From assembly GCA_965153455.1 (NCBI GenBank), contig OZ234497.1, positions 14,370,302-14,434,301 of the forward strand: a DNA stretch of 64,000 nt, read 5' to 3'. Under the pieces are notes generated by a model. The model saw nothing but the letters and a program-made list of their open reading frames with translations, had not been told where the DNA came from and made no database searches. A program made the translations under genes and the position numbers. This document shows, one piece after another, positions 1 to 11,519 of this stretch. This DNA comes from Sphagnum compactum (Eukaryota; Bryophyta; Sphagnopsida; Sphagnales). Position 1 is the stretch's first letter. Each line of letters starts with the position of its first letter.

Positions 1-789
1 CTCCCAAGTGGACTCCCACTTTGGGAGTTGGAGTCCCAATGGACTTCCAAATCTTCAAATAGCAATTTGAAGGGTCAAACTCATTGGATTGAAGACTTCC
101 ATACACCATTGAAAATCTCTTAAGACGTAGATGTCTAAAATAAGCTCGCATGATCCATTTGAGTACTTACAACACAAATTATGACCAAAAGAAGGGTCAG
201 GAGTCAAAATGTCAATTTGATTATTAATCACTAAAAGTCGGGAATCGCCTTGAGTTACATGTGTGTAGGAGGCATGTCACATATCATTGAAAAGCTTTTA
301 ACAAAGGATACAATTTTGTTTCAAACTTCATCTCAATAGGAGGTTTACATAAGAAGTCATGGGTGTCCAAAGTGTCAGGAGCCCCAATTTCGGGAATTAC
401 AGAATTCTTGACTTGGGAGTCCCAGGAAAAACGCCATTTGAACGTAGCCCTCATGGTGTGTCATAGATAATACTATAAGAAGGAAGGTGGTGGCTTCCCC
501 CAAGTCCGGGCCGTGGTGAGTCTTGTGACTCCGTGTATGCCCGTGGTTCGTCCATGCACCAAAAGTGTTCCAATTATGCATTAACCGACCTGTTGTTTGG
601 TTTGTGCAATTTGATATGAATAATTGACTCACTTGTCACTCATCTTAATCCTCATCCCGGAGCTCCAGCATGCCCTTCTTACCTTAGAAGTGCTGCGAGC
701 TAAGGAAGCGTATCCCAACTCCTTCTTCTTCCGCTATTTTCACTTTGAGACTCGCATTTAAATCTTTCAAGGAATTTGGGGGTGTGTCA
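1..789 (+). mobile_element. LTR of an unnamed retrotransposon family, 5' end cut off by the window
   Basis: This stretch matches two other copies in the window, at 47657-48519 (minus) and 57911-58732 (plus), along nearly its whole length. Shared landmarks in order are repeated GGGAGTCC-type words, a block ending in TATA-like sequence near 473 followed by a GGAAGGTGG motif, and a 3' end running from GGAATTTGGGGG into a terminal TCA at 789. By alignment to the other copies about 75 bp of the 5' end lie outside the window. It is closer to the copy at 47657 than to the one at 57911. No internal retrotransposon sequence follows, so it is probably also a solo LTR. Its target-site duplication cannot be checked because the left edge is missing. 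Confidence 0.75.
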
Positions 790-2147
790 ACATGACCCAA
801 CATTTGGGTGTAAATATAATTGAAAGAACCAAAAACCATGTTGGAAAGTGGTGAAAATTGTGAATTTTTTTACATATATTTTTTTCTTGACATTTTAAAG
901 GTATATTTATCATTCCAAATTGTGTTAAATGATGAATGTGAATGTTGAGAAATTCAAATTAAAATTTTATTAAATTGAAGTTTGGGTTTTGGTTTTAGTA
1001 AAGGACATTTAAATTTGAATAGGTGTTGCGTCAAATTGTGGTTAATTTTACCAAGGATTAGGTAAGGACTATTTTAATAAAATAATTTTGATGGCAAAAA
1101 AAGTAGTTGATAGTAACCTATTACCTACATTCAAAGAGCACTCACAACTTAAAAGATATGGAATGTTAAAATTTTAAAAATTAAAGTATTTTTCAAATTT
1201 TTAAATTTTCTAAAATCTTTTACCGCATGTAAATGGGGTGTAATGTGCATGACATACAAAACAAAGTTGTAGTTTATGATACAAGAAACAAAAACCTAAA
1301 GTAATTAACATATTTTGGTCTGATTCAAAATTATAATAAAATTTCAAAATAAAATGCAAATTTTAGCAAAATCTAGCAAAATCTACACATTTTGAAATTT
1401 TCATATTTTTTCAAAAATGATTAACAAAAAACATGTGATATATTGGGACCATTACATGTATTTTTAATAACAAGTTGCAAAAGATTTCATTCAAAAAAAA
1501 TTTCATACGATAAAGTGAAAAATGATTCAAAAGTAATCATAGTCATTTTGTAAAGTAATCCCATTGGCTCCTTTAATTGTACCCGCACCCATTTGTGACT
1601 AGGCATCATCCATCTAAAAAGAAATTGGATCAGGCAAAGGGAAAACAATTTTTTTTAAAGGACAATATTTTTGTACTTTTGTTCTGTTTACAACAAGGAC
1701 CCATTGTTGACTTAACATCCTCCTAGTAAGTTGTCACAATATAAACTTCTTGTACATCATAAATTATGAATTGTAATGTAATGGCTAATGTTGTTCGGTT
1801 ATTTAATTCAACTTAGTTATGAATATTGATAGATATGTATATATACATATCCTAAACTTGTGTCAAATTTAAAAGTAAGTGTTATACATATCCAATAAAC
1901 TTATATTCTCAATAACTTAAAATGCATATATGAATTTTGGGGTTTTAGGTTTTTGTAGGTTGAAAGATCTACATCTGCACTTGAGATTTTTCAAGCTTTT
2001 GTTGTTTTGATAGGTTGGATACACATTTCAAACCTTAAATGGTAGAAAGGTTGTTGCACTTTGTGATTGTTGACACTTCTCATTCATCTTGCAGTGGAAT
2101 TTAATATGGTGACAAGGTTTAAAGTCTTTTTTTTGCATGTTTTTTTC
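790..2147. other. AT-rich intergenic DNA
   Basis: No coding region, RNA gene or recognisable element was seen. The stretch is strongly AT-rich with homopolymer runs. Confidence 0.5.
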
Positions 2148-3390
2148 TCAAGATTTGATTAAAACGTGTGTGTCTGTAATTCAATGAGCGGGCATGTTGA
2201 TGTAGGTCCAACATCAAAACACTTTTTCACTTATGAAACCATTATCAAGGTAGTAGCTAGTGCTTTGGTGTTGTGGACAATCTAGTAGTTCATGGATGTG
2301 TTGCAAGGTATGTTTCTTGCCACTCAAGTTGTTTATGAACAATTTTTCAAACCAACTAAATAATCTAGCAAGGAAGTTTGTTGTCTTGGAACTATTATTG
2401 GGCATCAAATGTGTTTTTTTTGTGCATTTCACTTAGGATTCGATTTGAAAATGTGTGCCTGAAACTTGATGAGCAAACGCATTGGTGGAGGTCCAATGTC
2501 GAAATATTCATCACTCTTGAAAACACTATCAAGTTAATAGCTAATAATTATTCCTCTTTTTTATCACTTATGTTTTGGTGATGAATATTGTGATGACTCA
2601 TCCAGTAGTTCATCATGGACATGTTATTTGTAATATGTAAAATATGTTCTTTGCCACTCAAGTTGTTTTTGAACAATTCGTCAAACCAAGTAGATAATCT
2701 AACAAGGAAATATGTTTCTTTGACCCGTTGTTGGGCATCATGTGTTCAAATTTCCACACATTTCTTTTAGGTTTGGATTTGAAAATGTGCGCCTAAAATT
2801 CAACAAGTGAGCACATCAGTGGAGGTCTAGCGTTAGAACACTTGACATTTGTGAAGACGTTATCAAATTAATACATGTATTCCTTTTTTCATCGCTTGTG
2901 CTTTAGCATTGTGGACAATCCAATAGTTTGTGGACATGTTGCTATCTATAGTCTATAAGGTCTTCTTCTTGCCACTCAAGTTGTTTTTGAGAAATTCTTC
3001 AAACCAACTAAATAATCTAACTTGAGGAAGTTTGTTGTCTTGGACCATTGTTGGCCATTAGGTGTGCATTTTTTCTTTGTGTTTATTTCAAGTTTGGATT
3101 TGAAATGTGGGCTTGAAACTTGACAAATGAACATGTCAGTGGAGGTCCAACATCGAAACTTGGAACATTTGTCGCCTTTGAGGCCATTATCAAGTTAAAA
3201 GCTACTCTTTTCATCACTTATGCTTTAGCAATCCAATAGAGCTCATGGACATATTGTGTTGATGTATGTAGTTTACAAGGTATGTTTTAAATGCCAATCA
3301 AGTTGTTTTTGAGCAATTTTCCAAACCAAATGGAACTTGTTTGTTGTTTTGGACCAACTGTTGGGCATTAGGTGTGTAACAATTTTTTCT
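2148..3390. repeat. Tandem repeat, about four diverged units of roughly 310 bp
   Basis: Four successive units share the same order of words: a GATTTGAAAATGTG-like start (about 2148, 2441, 2770 and 3090), a GGTCCAACATCGAAAC-like segment, a TTATCAAGTTAATAGCTA-like segment, a CCAATAGTTCATGGACATGTT segment (each with variants), TTGCCACTCAAGTTGTTT, and AAGTTTGTTGTCTTGGACC followed by TTGGGCATTAGGTGTG. Units differ by substitutions and small indels, so the array is old. The short open frames inside it are by-products of the repeat and no domain is recognisable. Confidence 0.8.
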
Positions 3391-4084
3391 CCATCAATAA
3401 ATTTGAGTATTTTATCAAAGGTTCCACTACTTCCTCTTTGAGTCTCCAATATGAGTCTTGTCTCCATCATTGTTTTAGAAAAATAATTATTGAATTGATT
3501 GGATCTTCATACCTTGTATGTGAAAATAAACCATAAGTCAACCATTACGAGTTAATTTTTATCCCTTACTTCAAAGCTTGTTGAATTTTTGTTGTCACAA
3601 AAAATGGTGGTCTTACATGCAATTGTGGTTGCCTCTTGTGGAACCTACTTTTAAGGCATTTCTTGGCTCCTCCTTGAACAAAAATAGTGGTATAGGTACA
3701 TGTGTGGGCAAGGTGTAGGGTTTTTGTTGTGTAATGATTGAAGGAAAACAAGGAAAGTTCCCTGTTGTTGATAAAAACAGGGCGCAATTGACTACAACTT
3801 CTTTGATATGACAACACCAAATGTTACTAACAACAGTTCCAAATGTTGAAAGCATGGCAACTAGTAATGTGGCAATAGTAGAGGTTGTGCATCTTGTAGT
3901 TATAAAAGTTAAAATTGCATTGTGGAAGCCTCACCATCATTCATCCATTTATTGGGGTTTCTTTGTTGTTAATGATAACCTCTTTATTGATATTGTGAAC
4001 CCATCTAGATGTTGGGATACATTATCTACAAGTTTGAACAAGCAAGTGAGAATATTCTAACCAATATTTGTTTTTATTATTAGG
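3391..4084. other. Stretch between tandem repeat and hAT relic
   Basis: Short open frames occur on both strands, the longest of about 80 codons at 3821-4060 on the plus strand, but none is recognisable. The plus-strand frame could be decayed N-terminal sequence of the following transposon. This is a guess from position only. Confidence 0.3.
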
Positions 4085-5370
4085 AAGGGGCTTACAAAAT
4101 ACAACGAATGTAATGGGGTCATGCCTGTGAAGACACACATTGATTCTATGCACACAAAGTTGTTTGCTACCAAGAGGGTGTAACTTATTAGTGCAATTTT
4201 ATCAGATCACATTTGGCAAGCAACAAAGAAAAGGGTTGGAATTATTGGTGGTGCAATTACAATTTTTTTTGGGCTTCAAATCCAAGTACAAATAATGTGA
4301 TGAGCCTCAACAAAAGTTTATGAAGACTTGGTGTTGTATATTTGGAAGGGCTACAAGGTTCTTCCACTTGTGAGAACATCTAGTTACAAAGGTTATTCTT
4401 ATGCCAATGCCCTTGTGTTTTGTTTCCATCTCATTCACAACTTGTGGAAGAAATACTTCCTAATATGGTCACCAAGTGTATGGAAATACATGTTTTGCCA
4501 AAACTTGCAAATGCAACAATTGTTTCAACTTCATTTGATATATGGATGTCTAAGGGTGGTATTGACACATTCATTTTGGTTATCAATTATCTCACTAATG
4601 CTTGGGAGCCTGTGCATGATACTATTGGGTTATTCGAGGTAAATGAGACAACTAGCCTTTGCATGGCACGACAATTGCAATCATTGCTAGAAAAATTTGG
4701 TTTGATTCACTGAATTTTTGTTTTTGTAAAAGATGAAGGTAGCAACTTGGCTTCCGTGGTTATAACATTGTGCTCCATTGTTGATTGTGAGTTACCAAAT
4801 TGTCCATAGGTCTATGAAGGTGCTTATTTTGGTCATGTGTTGTTTAAAACATTTCAATATGTTATGAATGATAACAAAGTTTCTATGGGTTTGAGGCAAG
4901 CACATGTGAAAGATGCCCAAATAGGTTTACAAAAAACAATTACTTGGACAAAATGTTTTGGGAAGGGTCAATAGGAATGGGAGAAAGTGTGTGTTACCAC
5001 CTCAAAAGTTAAAAACACCTATCAAAACAAGGTTTGTAAGCAAAATCATTATGTTTGAGGAATGTTTTAAGTTCAAAAAAATTATTTTTGTATGATATGG
5101 CAAGCAAAAGACAATGACATTGCAACAATAAATTCATAAGGCCCAAGTTTGGGCTATTGTAAATGCAATTACTTTTTGCATGAACCATATTGTGAATTAT
5201 TGTGTGATGAGTTAGTCAAGAGGGCATTGGCTCCTATCAAATGCCTTGACCACTATTATTAACATTTCATGCAACATGGAAGTTGAGGTAATGGGATTTG
5301 GTGACATGTCTGAAATTCTTGAAAAATTTGTTTCGAAGTTCCTCATCTTGCAAAAAAAATGTTGTACTTA
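4085..5370 (+). pseudogene. Decayed hAT-type (BED zinc-finger/RICESLEEPER-like) transposase
   Basis: Read on the plus strand across several frames, this region gives a series of segments typical of plant hAT-like transposase proteins: a stretch beginning GLTKYNECNGV near 4089, an open piece at 4420-4713 containing LVEEILPNM, VSTSFDIWMSKGGIDTFILV and EPVHDTIGLFEVNETT, then KDEGSNLAS near 4731, YEGAYFGHV near 4813, QKTITWTK near 4930 and AQVWAIVNAIT near 5147. Stop codons and frame changes break every segment, so no functional protein can be made. No terminal inverted repeats were identified, so element ends are unknown. Family assignment rests on remembered family motifs, not on a search. Confidence 0.7.
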
Positions 5371-8300
5371 AAATCATTAAGGTGATTAGACTTTTAATCT
5401 TTTTTTCGAGCATCTGATAGACAAAATTTTCATAAGACGTTTGCCATCATGTTGGATTTTAATTTCAAATCTTTATGGGTTGTGGATAATTATGTGGGGT
5501 GTGGGGAAGCAATTTTTCTTGTTTCTAAATATTATGCAAAAGTAGTGGTTCCATTGTTTATGATTTGTGTTGATTGATTCAATCCCACTTCCCAAACATG
5601 TGCAACAACTACTAATGTGCCACTTTTTTGTTTGAAAAAGAAAGGAAGTAATATGTTTGGTGTCGAAGCATCCATGGAAGGGGGTGCAAATAGGATAACA
5701 TGAACCACACCCACCCCCTTGGGTGACTACTTCTTGGGTGCTTATTTTGAAATATTCTTGGAATATTTTGAACAAAAGTTTTCTAAAAAATCTTGAAAAA
5801 TCTTGAAAATTTCATCACATTATTATGTTATGGTTTACATAAAAATTTGTTACAAATATATCATTTTCAAAAAAAATTCAAGTTCATTTACCAATCCTTT
5901 TACTATTTAAAAACATTAATTACAATGCTTTCAAAGTGTTTTTGGGTATTTTTCATTCATTAGATTCATTTCAAACTTTTAAAACATATATACCAATCCA
6001 TTGAAAATAACCTTATGTGAAAGCAATTCCATTTGAAATTTTGGTTTTAGTAAAAAATGTTAGATACACAAAACCAAAAACTAATTACACTTTGTTATGG
6101 TACGTGTTAGTATAACTGCACCCAATAGTCCTCTCATGCTCTTGTTATTGGGGAGTTTTTAATTTATTTAAAAGGTTATTTATCCTCCCTTTGCATGTGC
6201 AAATCCTTTTTTTTGGTGGTGGTTTCATAAAAATTAGTTTTCAAATGTTGGCTTTCTAGCTAACCAAATCCTTGGGATTCCCAGGTCCCAAATTGAGATT
6301 GAATGTGTTTTTAACCTTCTTGGTGTGTTGACAACCTTGTGCCATTGTCGCATACTATAAGTGGAAAATTTAGACCGGATAATCATCTAGTGGTAAAAAA
6401 GTGGTTTGATGATCCACAATTGAATTTCACACCTACTGTTACTCTTGAGGACTATATGAAAGTTGAATATTCTTTAAACGAAGAAAATTATAATTTGATT
6501 AAAAAAGCTAAATTTTTGGAACAACTACAAATTGATGACAATTAGGTAAGTCACCCAATTTACAATTTACAATTTTTTCCTTTCTAGCCAATACTTTCAA
6601 ATTTCAAGTTGCTTTTGAATTTTTTGCATCATTGGGATTGATTTCAATTGTTGTGATGTTTTAAGACTTATTATTTACATATAGATTGACTTATGGACCT
6701 CGCACCTCACCAACAACACATATGTCGTTCAGCAAGTTGCACAAAGCTTTTGATATTTTCTTGGGCTTTTATATTTTGGGTGTTGGGGTGGTTTTGGGCA
6801 TTTATTTATTTTTAGGTTGCTTGTGCTACAATGGGTATAGTTCTTGTTTCGAGAATTGGGGTACAATTCCCCCACAAGCTATTTGAATATGTAGGGTGTT
6901 CAGGTTTTTAATCTATATTTATGGGTTACTATGTAATGGCAAGGGATTTGTATATGACTCAAATTTGAAATTTGGCAATGCATATGCTTTATACATATCC
7001 ATATTTCTTAGCATTTAAAATTTTGACTCATTCACAATTGGCAAAGGGGGAAAAAATGGTTGGGTACATAATTGTCTTTACAACTAATATGTAATACATA
7101 TCCTAGTCTTTTTTTTAAAAAATATTTTATGTTAATATCTAGAGGTTTGTTTTAAACCTAAATAAATAGACAACATTGGTAATGACCCATAAGTTTTGCA
7201 ACTTTATTGATTTTTTAATTATGTTATGTGTTGCACAATGTGCATATTTTACATCATGTGTGAGTTGTGACCACTAAGAATGGGTCTAATGGTGGGCACC
7301 ATTTGCTCTTTTACTAATGTTTATCACATCCAAGGAATTATTTTTTTCCCCACCCATAACCATGAAAAAAATATGTTATAAGGTTAGACAATTTTTAAAT
7401 GTAACAACCAAGGCTAATCATTATAGCCAACCAATGAAGAGCAATCATTTTGGCATCCCATTGCTCTTTTAGCCATGCAATAATATGACCATTTGCAAGC
7501 CAAACCTAAACACCAATTCAAAACATCAGATTTTATTAACTTCAAATAAATTGGCACACAATGCCATTATTAAAGTTGTTCTAACACCTTACATTGTTGT
7601 TGTAACTTATAACTTTAATTAGGTTGGTTGGTGTTAGGTTGGTTTCAAATGTCATTTCCAATTTAAGGCACTCGTTGCAAACCAATAATTGGCAAGTTTC
7701 AAGATAACCTCAAGTTGTGATGTGAGGCTTTCAACATTATCAAGATTTAGCAAGCATTCTAACTAGAATTTTCATGTTCCTACTTATGTTGCAAGCTTCA
7801 TGAATCTATTAAAGTCCAATTTTTCATTTTAGAATTGTTGTGAGATGAACATGAACAACTTCTTACCACTTGAAGTGAAAATTGTGTGGGATGTTTTTGT
7901 TTTTTGTGGTTTATAAACTATAATTTGTGTTTACACTGCGATTGTTGGGGAGGAACTAGGATCAAGGTGCAACAATCATTTAATTATTTCAATGTTTGAG
8001 ATTGGTTTCAAAGATCAAAGATCCAAAAACCATGTTGACCTTGTTCATGATGGACCCACATGCATAAGTCTCAATATGCCATGCAACTTTAAGTTCATAT
8101 GATCAAAGGTTTTCAAGACTACAAATTTTGAAGTTGTTTGATGTGTTAGGCCTTTTCATTTGAAAATGTGATTTTGATCTAATTATTTAATTGCTCCTTG
8201 AGGAGGTCATTTCCATTTTATTCCAAATGGTGTGAAAAAAAAAGGTGTACGTAACTTATTGAATATATATAATTTATAATCTATTTAAATGTAAATGGGG

Positions 8301-9600
8301 TGCTTATAATTCATTAGGAAAATATACTTAAAATATACTTAAAATATTTCATTATTTCATAGCACACTAAAAAATAGTCTTTTGTTTCAAGTGCTTCCTA
8401 AAATAACAAGTAATGGCCTCCTCAAGAATTGTTCATGTAATATGTCAACATTAATACCTCTTTTCAATTTTTAATGCAAATATTTTTTAAGTCTTAGAAT
8501 GTCAAATACCATTCAAGTCAAATTATGACAAGCTCCACATTAGTATCCTCTTTTGCAAATCCATTTCCTTCTAATGATCATGTTTACTTGACGTCAACTT
8601 GCATTGCCAAACAAAACTTTTAAAATTTTGAACTTCTTTCTTCCCATAGCAATTGATCTATCAAATTGGCAATTTTTGACAAGTTAGACTTAACATAATA
8701 GTGGTCATATGACAATAACCTTTGGAAGAGTCGTTGACAAGATTGGCATGGGGTACTAACCATTTTCATGGATGGCACTACCACTACTATTTTTGAAGAG
8801 GCAAACACCTTCCTTTAGATAGTATTTAAGAAGGCTTAAAGGGTTGTTTTGATAGAAATTTTTTGATCATTTTGAAATTTGAGTATACCCTAGATATGAC
8901 AACATTTTTTTTATGTTTTCTCTTTTGGTAACATCATGATTTGTTTATTGAAGCCAAATATTTATTTGGTTTTGGTTTTGGTTTTTGCAAATGATGTTCT
9001 AGAGTCCTAAGAAAACAAATTCTTCTATGTGTGGAGATTTGTGATAAAACAAAGACCAAACTTTTAGTCAATTTGGAGTTGTGAATAATTCTCGCTACTT
9101 GTTGAACTCGATCGATTGAGGCCAATTAATGAAGTCATGCATCTTTAAAAAATTGTTTGAAATTTTGTAACTTATAGATTGTAAGTTTTTTTTTGTTTTC
9201 TTTCATTTTATAGATCTCTACAAACATTTTTTTTTTAATCCTTCAAATTTGATTTGAATTAACCTTTTGAGTGGAGTTACATAATGCAATTCCCCTAGAT
9301 GCACCAATTATATAAACCTACACCTAATTATAGTGCAAAGAAAAGAATTTATAGGTCCAATATGATTTCATTCAAAAATTTTAAACATGTAAGCTTTTAA
9401 GTATATGTGGGTAAAGTCTATTGTGAGTTCAAATCAATTCATAGATGCTATCAAATGCAAAATCTATGGCAAAAGTGAAAGAAAATAAAATTTATTGGTG
9501 CCCAAAATGGATTCATTGTCTAAGCATGTAAAGAATAGGAGGGCAAAAGTGTCAACACATGGAGTTGTCAAGGTTAGTGCTAAGTAATATAGGCTAATCA
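5371..9600. other. AT-rich intergenic DNA, no recognisable gene
   Basis: Long AT-rich stretch. The small open frames (for example 6339-6545 plus, about 68 codons, rich in Asn, Lys and Glu) have no recognised family and no neighbouring exons that would extend them. Nothing else was seen. Confidence 0.4.
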
Positions 9601-11519
9601 ATGCTAGGTAGGCATTCGCCTAGTTAACTCTAGGGGCTTTAACATTAGGTATAATTGCAAGCATAAGGCTCTAATCTCAGAGGGTGAAATCAACATATGC
9701 TCTAACTTCAACCACATATGAGTGCCGACACTCATCCACCCACATCACTTTGGCTTCTATGCATCTTTCTTCAATTTCACAATGAAGAACAATGCTTGAG
9801 CAGCCTTGCAACCAAAAACTGACATGAACCTAGCCACAAGATTTCTCAAATTCTAGTGATGAAAATGCAAGAATTTATTTAAGCTGGCAGAGAGTGATAT
9901 AAGTCTTGTGCAGGTGACTGTAAATGTTGAAGATCAATGGTGTTCTAGCACCTTTTCTTTGTGAAATCTAAGCTATGTATTAGGTTGGATTTAGGGTTAA
10001 ATGGTGCAAATGTTTGCACAATACTATATAGACTAGGAAGTCCCTTAGAAGTGATTCTATGTGCATTGTGTCTCATTTTGAAGTTTGAACTGGCATGTCC
10101 TTGAGGCTCGAAACTTGGATGTGTGTGCACTGTGCACTCTACCCTGTTTGTGCCAAGTAGTAACCTATAATTTGCTTTAAGTCTTGAGAAGTGAAATATG
10201 AATGTGGTCACTGACAACTGGTTTCTAGGATAACTATTCACTAAAATGAAGAATGTCCTTGCCAAGATGATGTGCAACCAATTACTATAGTTGCCAAGTG
10301 TAGAAGCTGAGGCAGATTTTAGCCAAAACTACCAAAAAGCCTCAGAGAAATTCTTTAACCAAAATATGGAAACTGTAAGTCCAGTTTTTGCCATCTCTAA
10401 AAGGCTACTGTAGCTTAGATGCAAAGTAAAAAAAGTTACATTCACCTACAAATACACCCTTCCAAATATAAAATTTGCCATTTGAGAAACTTGTTCACAC
10501 TCACAGCTCCTTGAGAAAGTGCTGAAGAAACTTATCTAATACCATACATAGTCAAGGTTTTGAGAAAGTTTGCTACTTAGCTAGTTAGCTATTTTTAGCT
10601 ACTGACATACCTAGGTTTAGGAGGAGGTTGATAAGAACAGCCAGGTTACAAGGTGTTGTGACCATGCCCAGAGTCAGTAAATAAACACTGGTGACATTTT
10701 CCAAAACCTTGATAAAAATGCTGAAATATTTTGGGAGGTAGAAATCACCCAATCACCTCTGCAGAATGTAAAGTCAGTGGAGTCAAACTGTAGATGTTTA
10801 GTGACATGCATGTGAGTTCAGGAGAGGTTATGGCCATGGGAGCTTTTCTAACAGTTTTCAATATTACAACAGGTGTATGCACCACAGACTCTTTCTTAGT
10901 CACATTAGTTGGGATCTACTAAGTTAGATCTCACTGAATGTGTGAGGCCTGAAAATTCACTGGATAAGGGATAATTGAAATGCAGGTCTTTGCTAGACAA
11001 CTCTCTACCCACCAAAACTCAAACTCGTCACAAGAATCTGGCAGAGAGGTTATGGAAACTAGTAGTTGCATAGCATATGTTCCCCATCATAACAGCAAAC
11101 AGTGCTTCAAATCCAATGCCATGGGTCAGAGAAAAAGAATACCTGTTCAGTAGATTCCAAAGCTCACTCCAACTTTGATAGTGTGCACCAGAATGTTAAC
11201 TCATGTAATCTGTAGTTGGAGCAGATTCCCTCTCCAATCTTGTCCACTCAAAAGAAATTATGGATAGAGATTGTGTTAGGTGATACACTTACAGACCCCT
11301 TCCATGGCTTCTGATGCTCAGCAACAACCTTCCAAAGGGCATTGCCTAATTCATTAAGTACAGCATTGAAGATCAAAACACTTTTAGCTCTCTTGGGCTG
11401 CTTTTTCTGCACAGCATGTCCGGCAGCTGATTCCAACTTCATCTCAGGAGCTCACATTTGCTACCAGAACAGTTTCTCCCTTGAGGGTAAATACCATCAC
11501 TTTGACAAGACAACCCAAC
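9601..11519. other. Region downstream of DCC1, including its likely 3' UTR
   Basis: Base composition is more balanced than to the left. The part nearest the DCC1 stop codon (roughly 11250-11519, minus sense) probably belongs to its 3' untranslated region. A minus-strand open frame at 11248-11442 (about 64 codons) looks moderately protein-like but matches no family I know. No other gene was identified. Confidence 0.35.

Noticed and set aside
11248-11442. Minus-strand open frame of 64 codons just after the DCC1 stop
   Set aside because: It probably lies in the DCC1 3' UTR; protein-like but no family, no separate promoter or exon partners.
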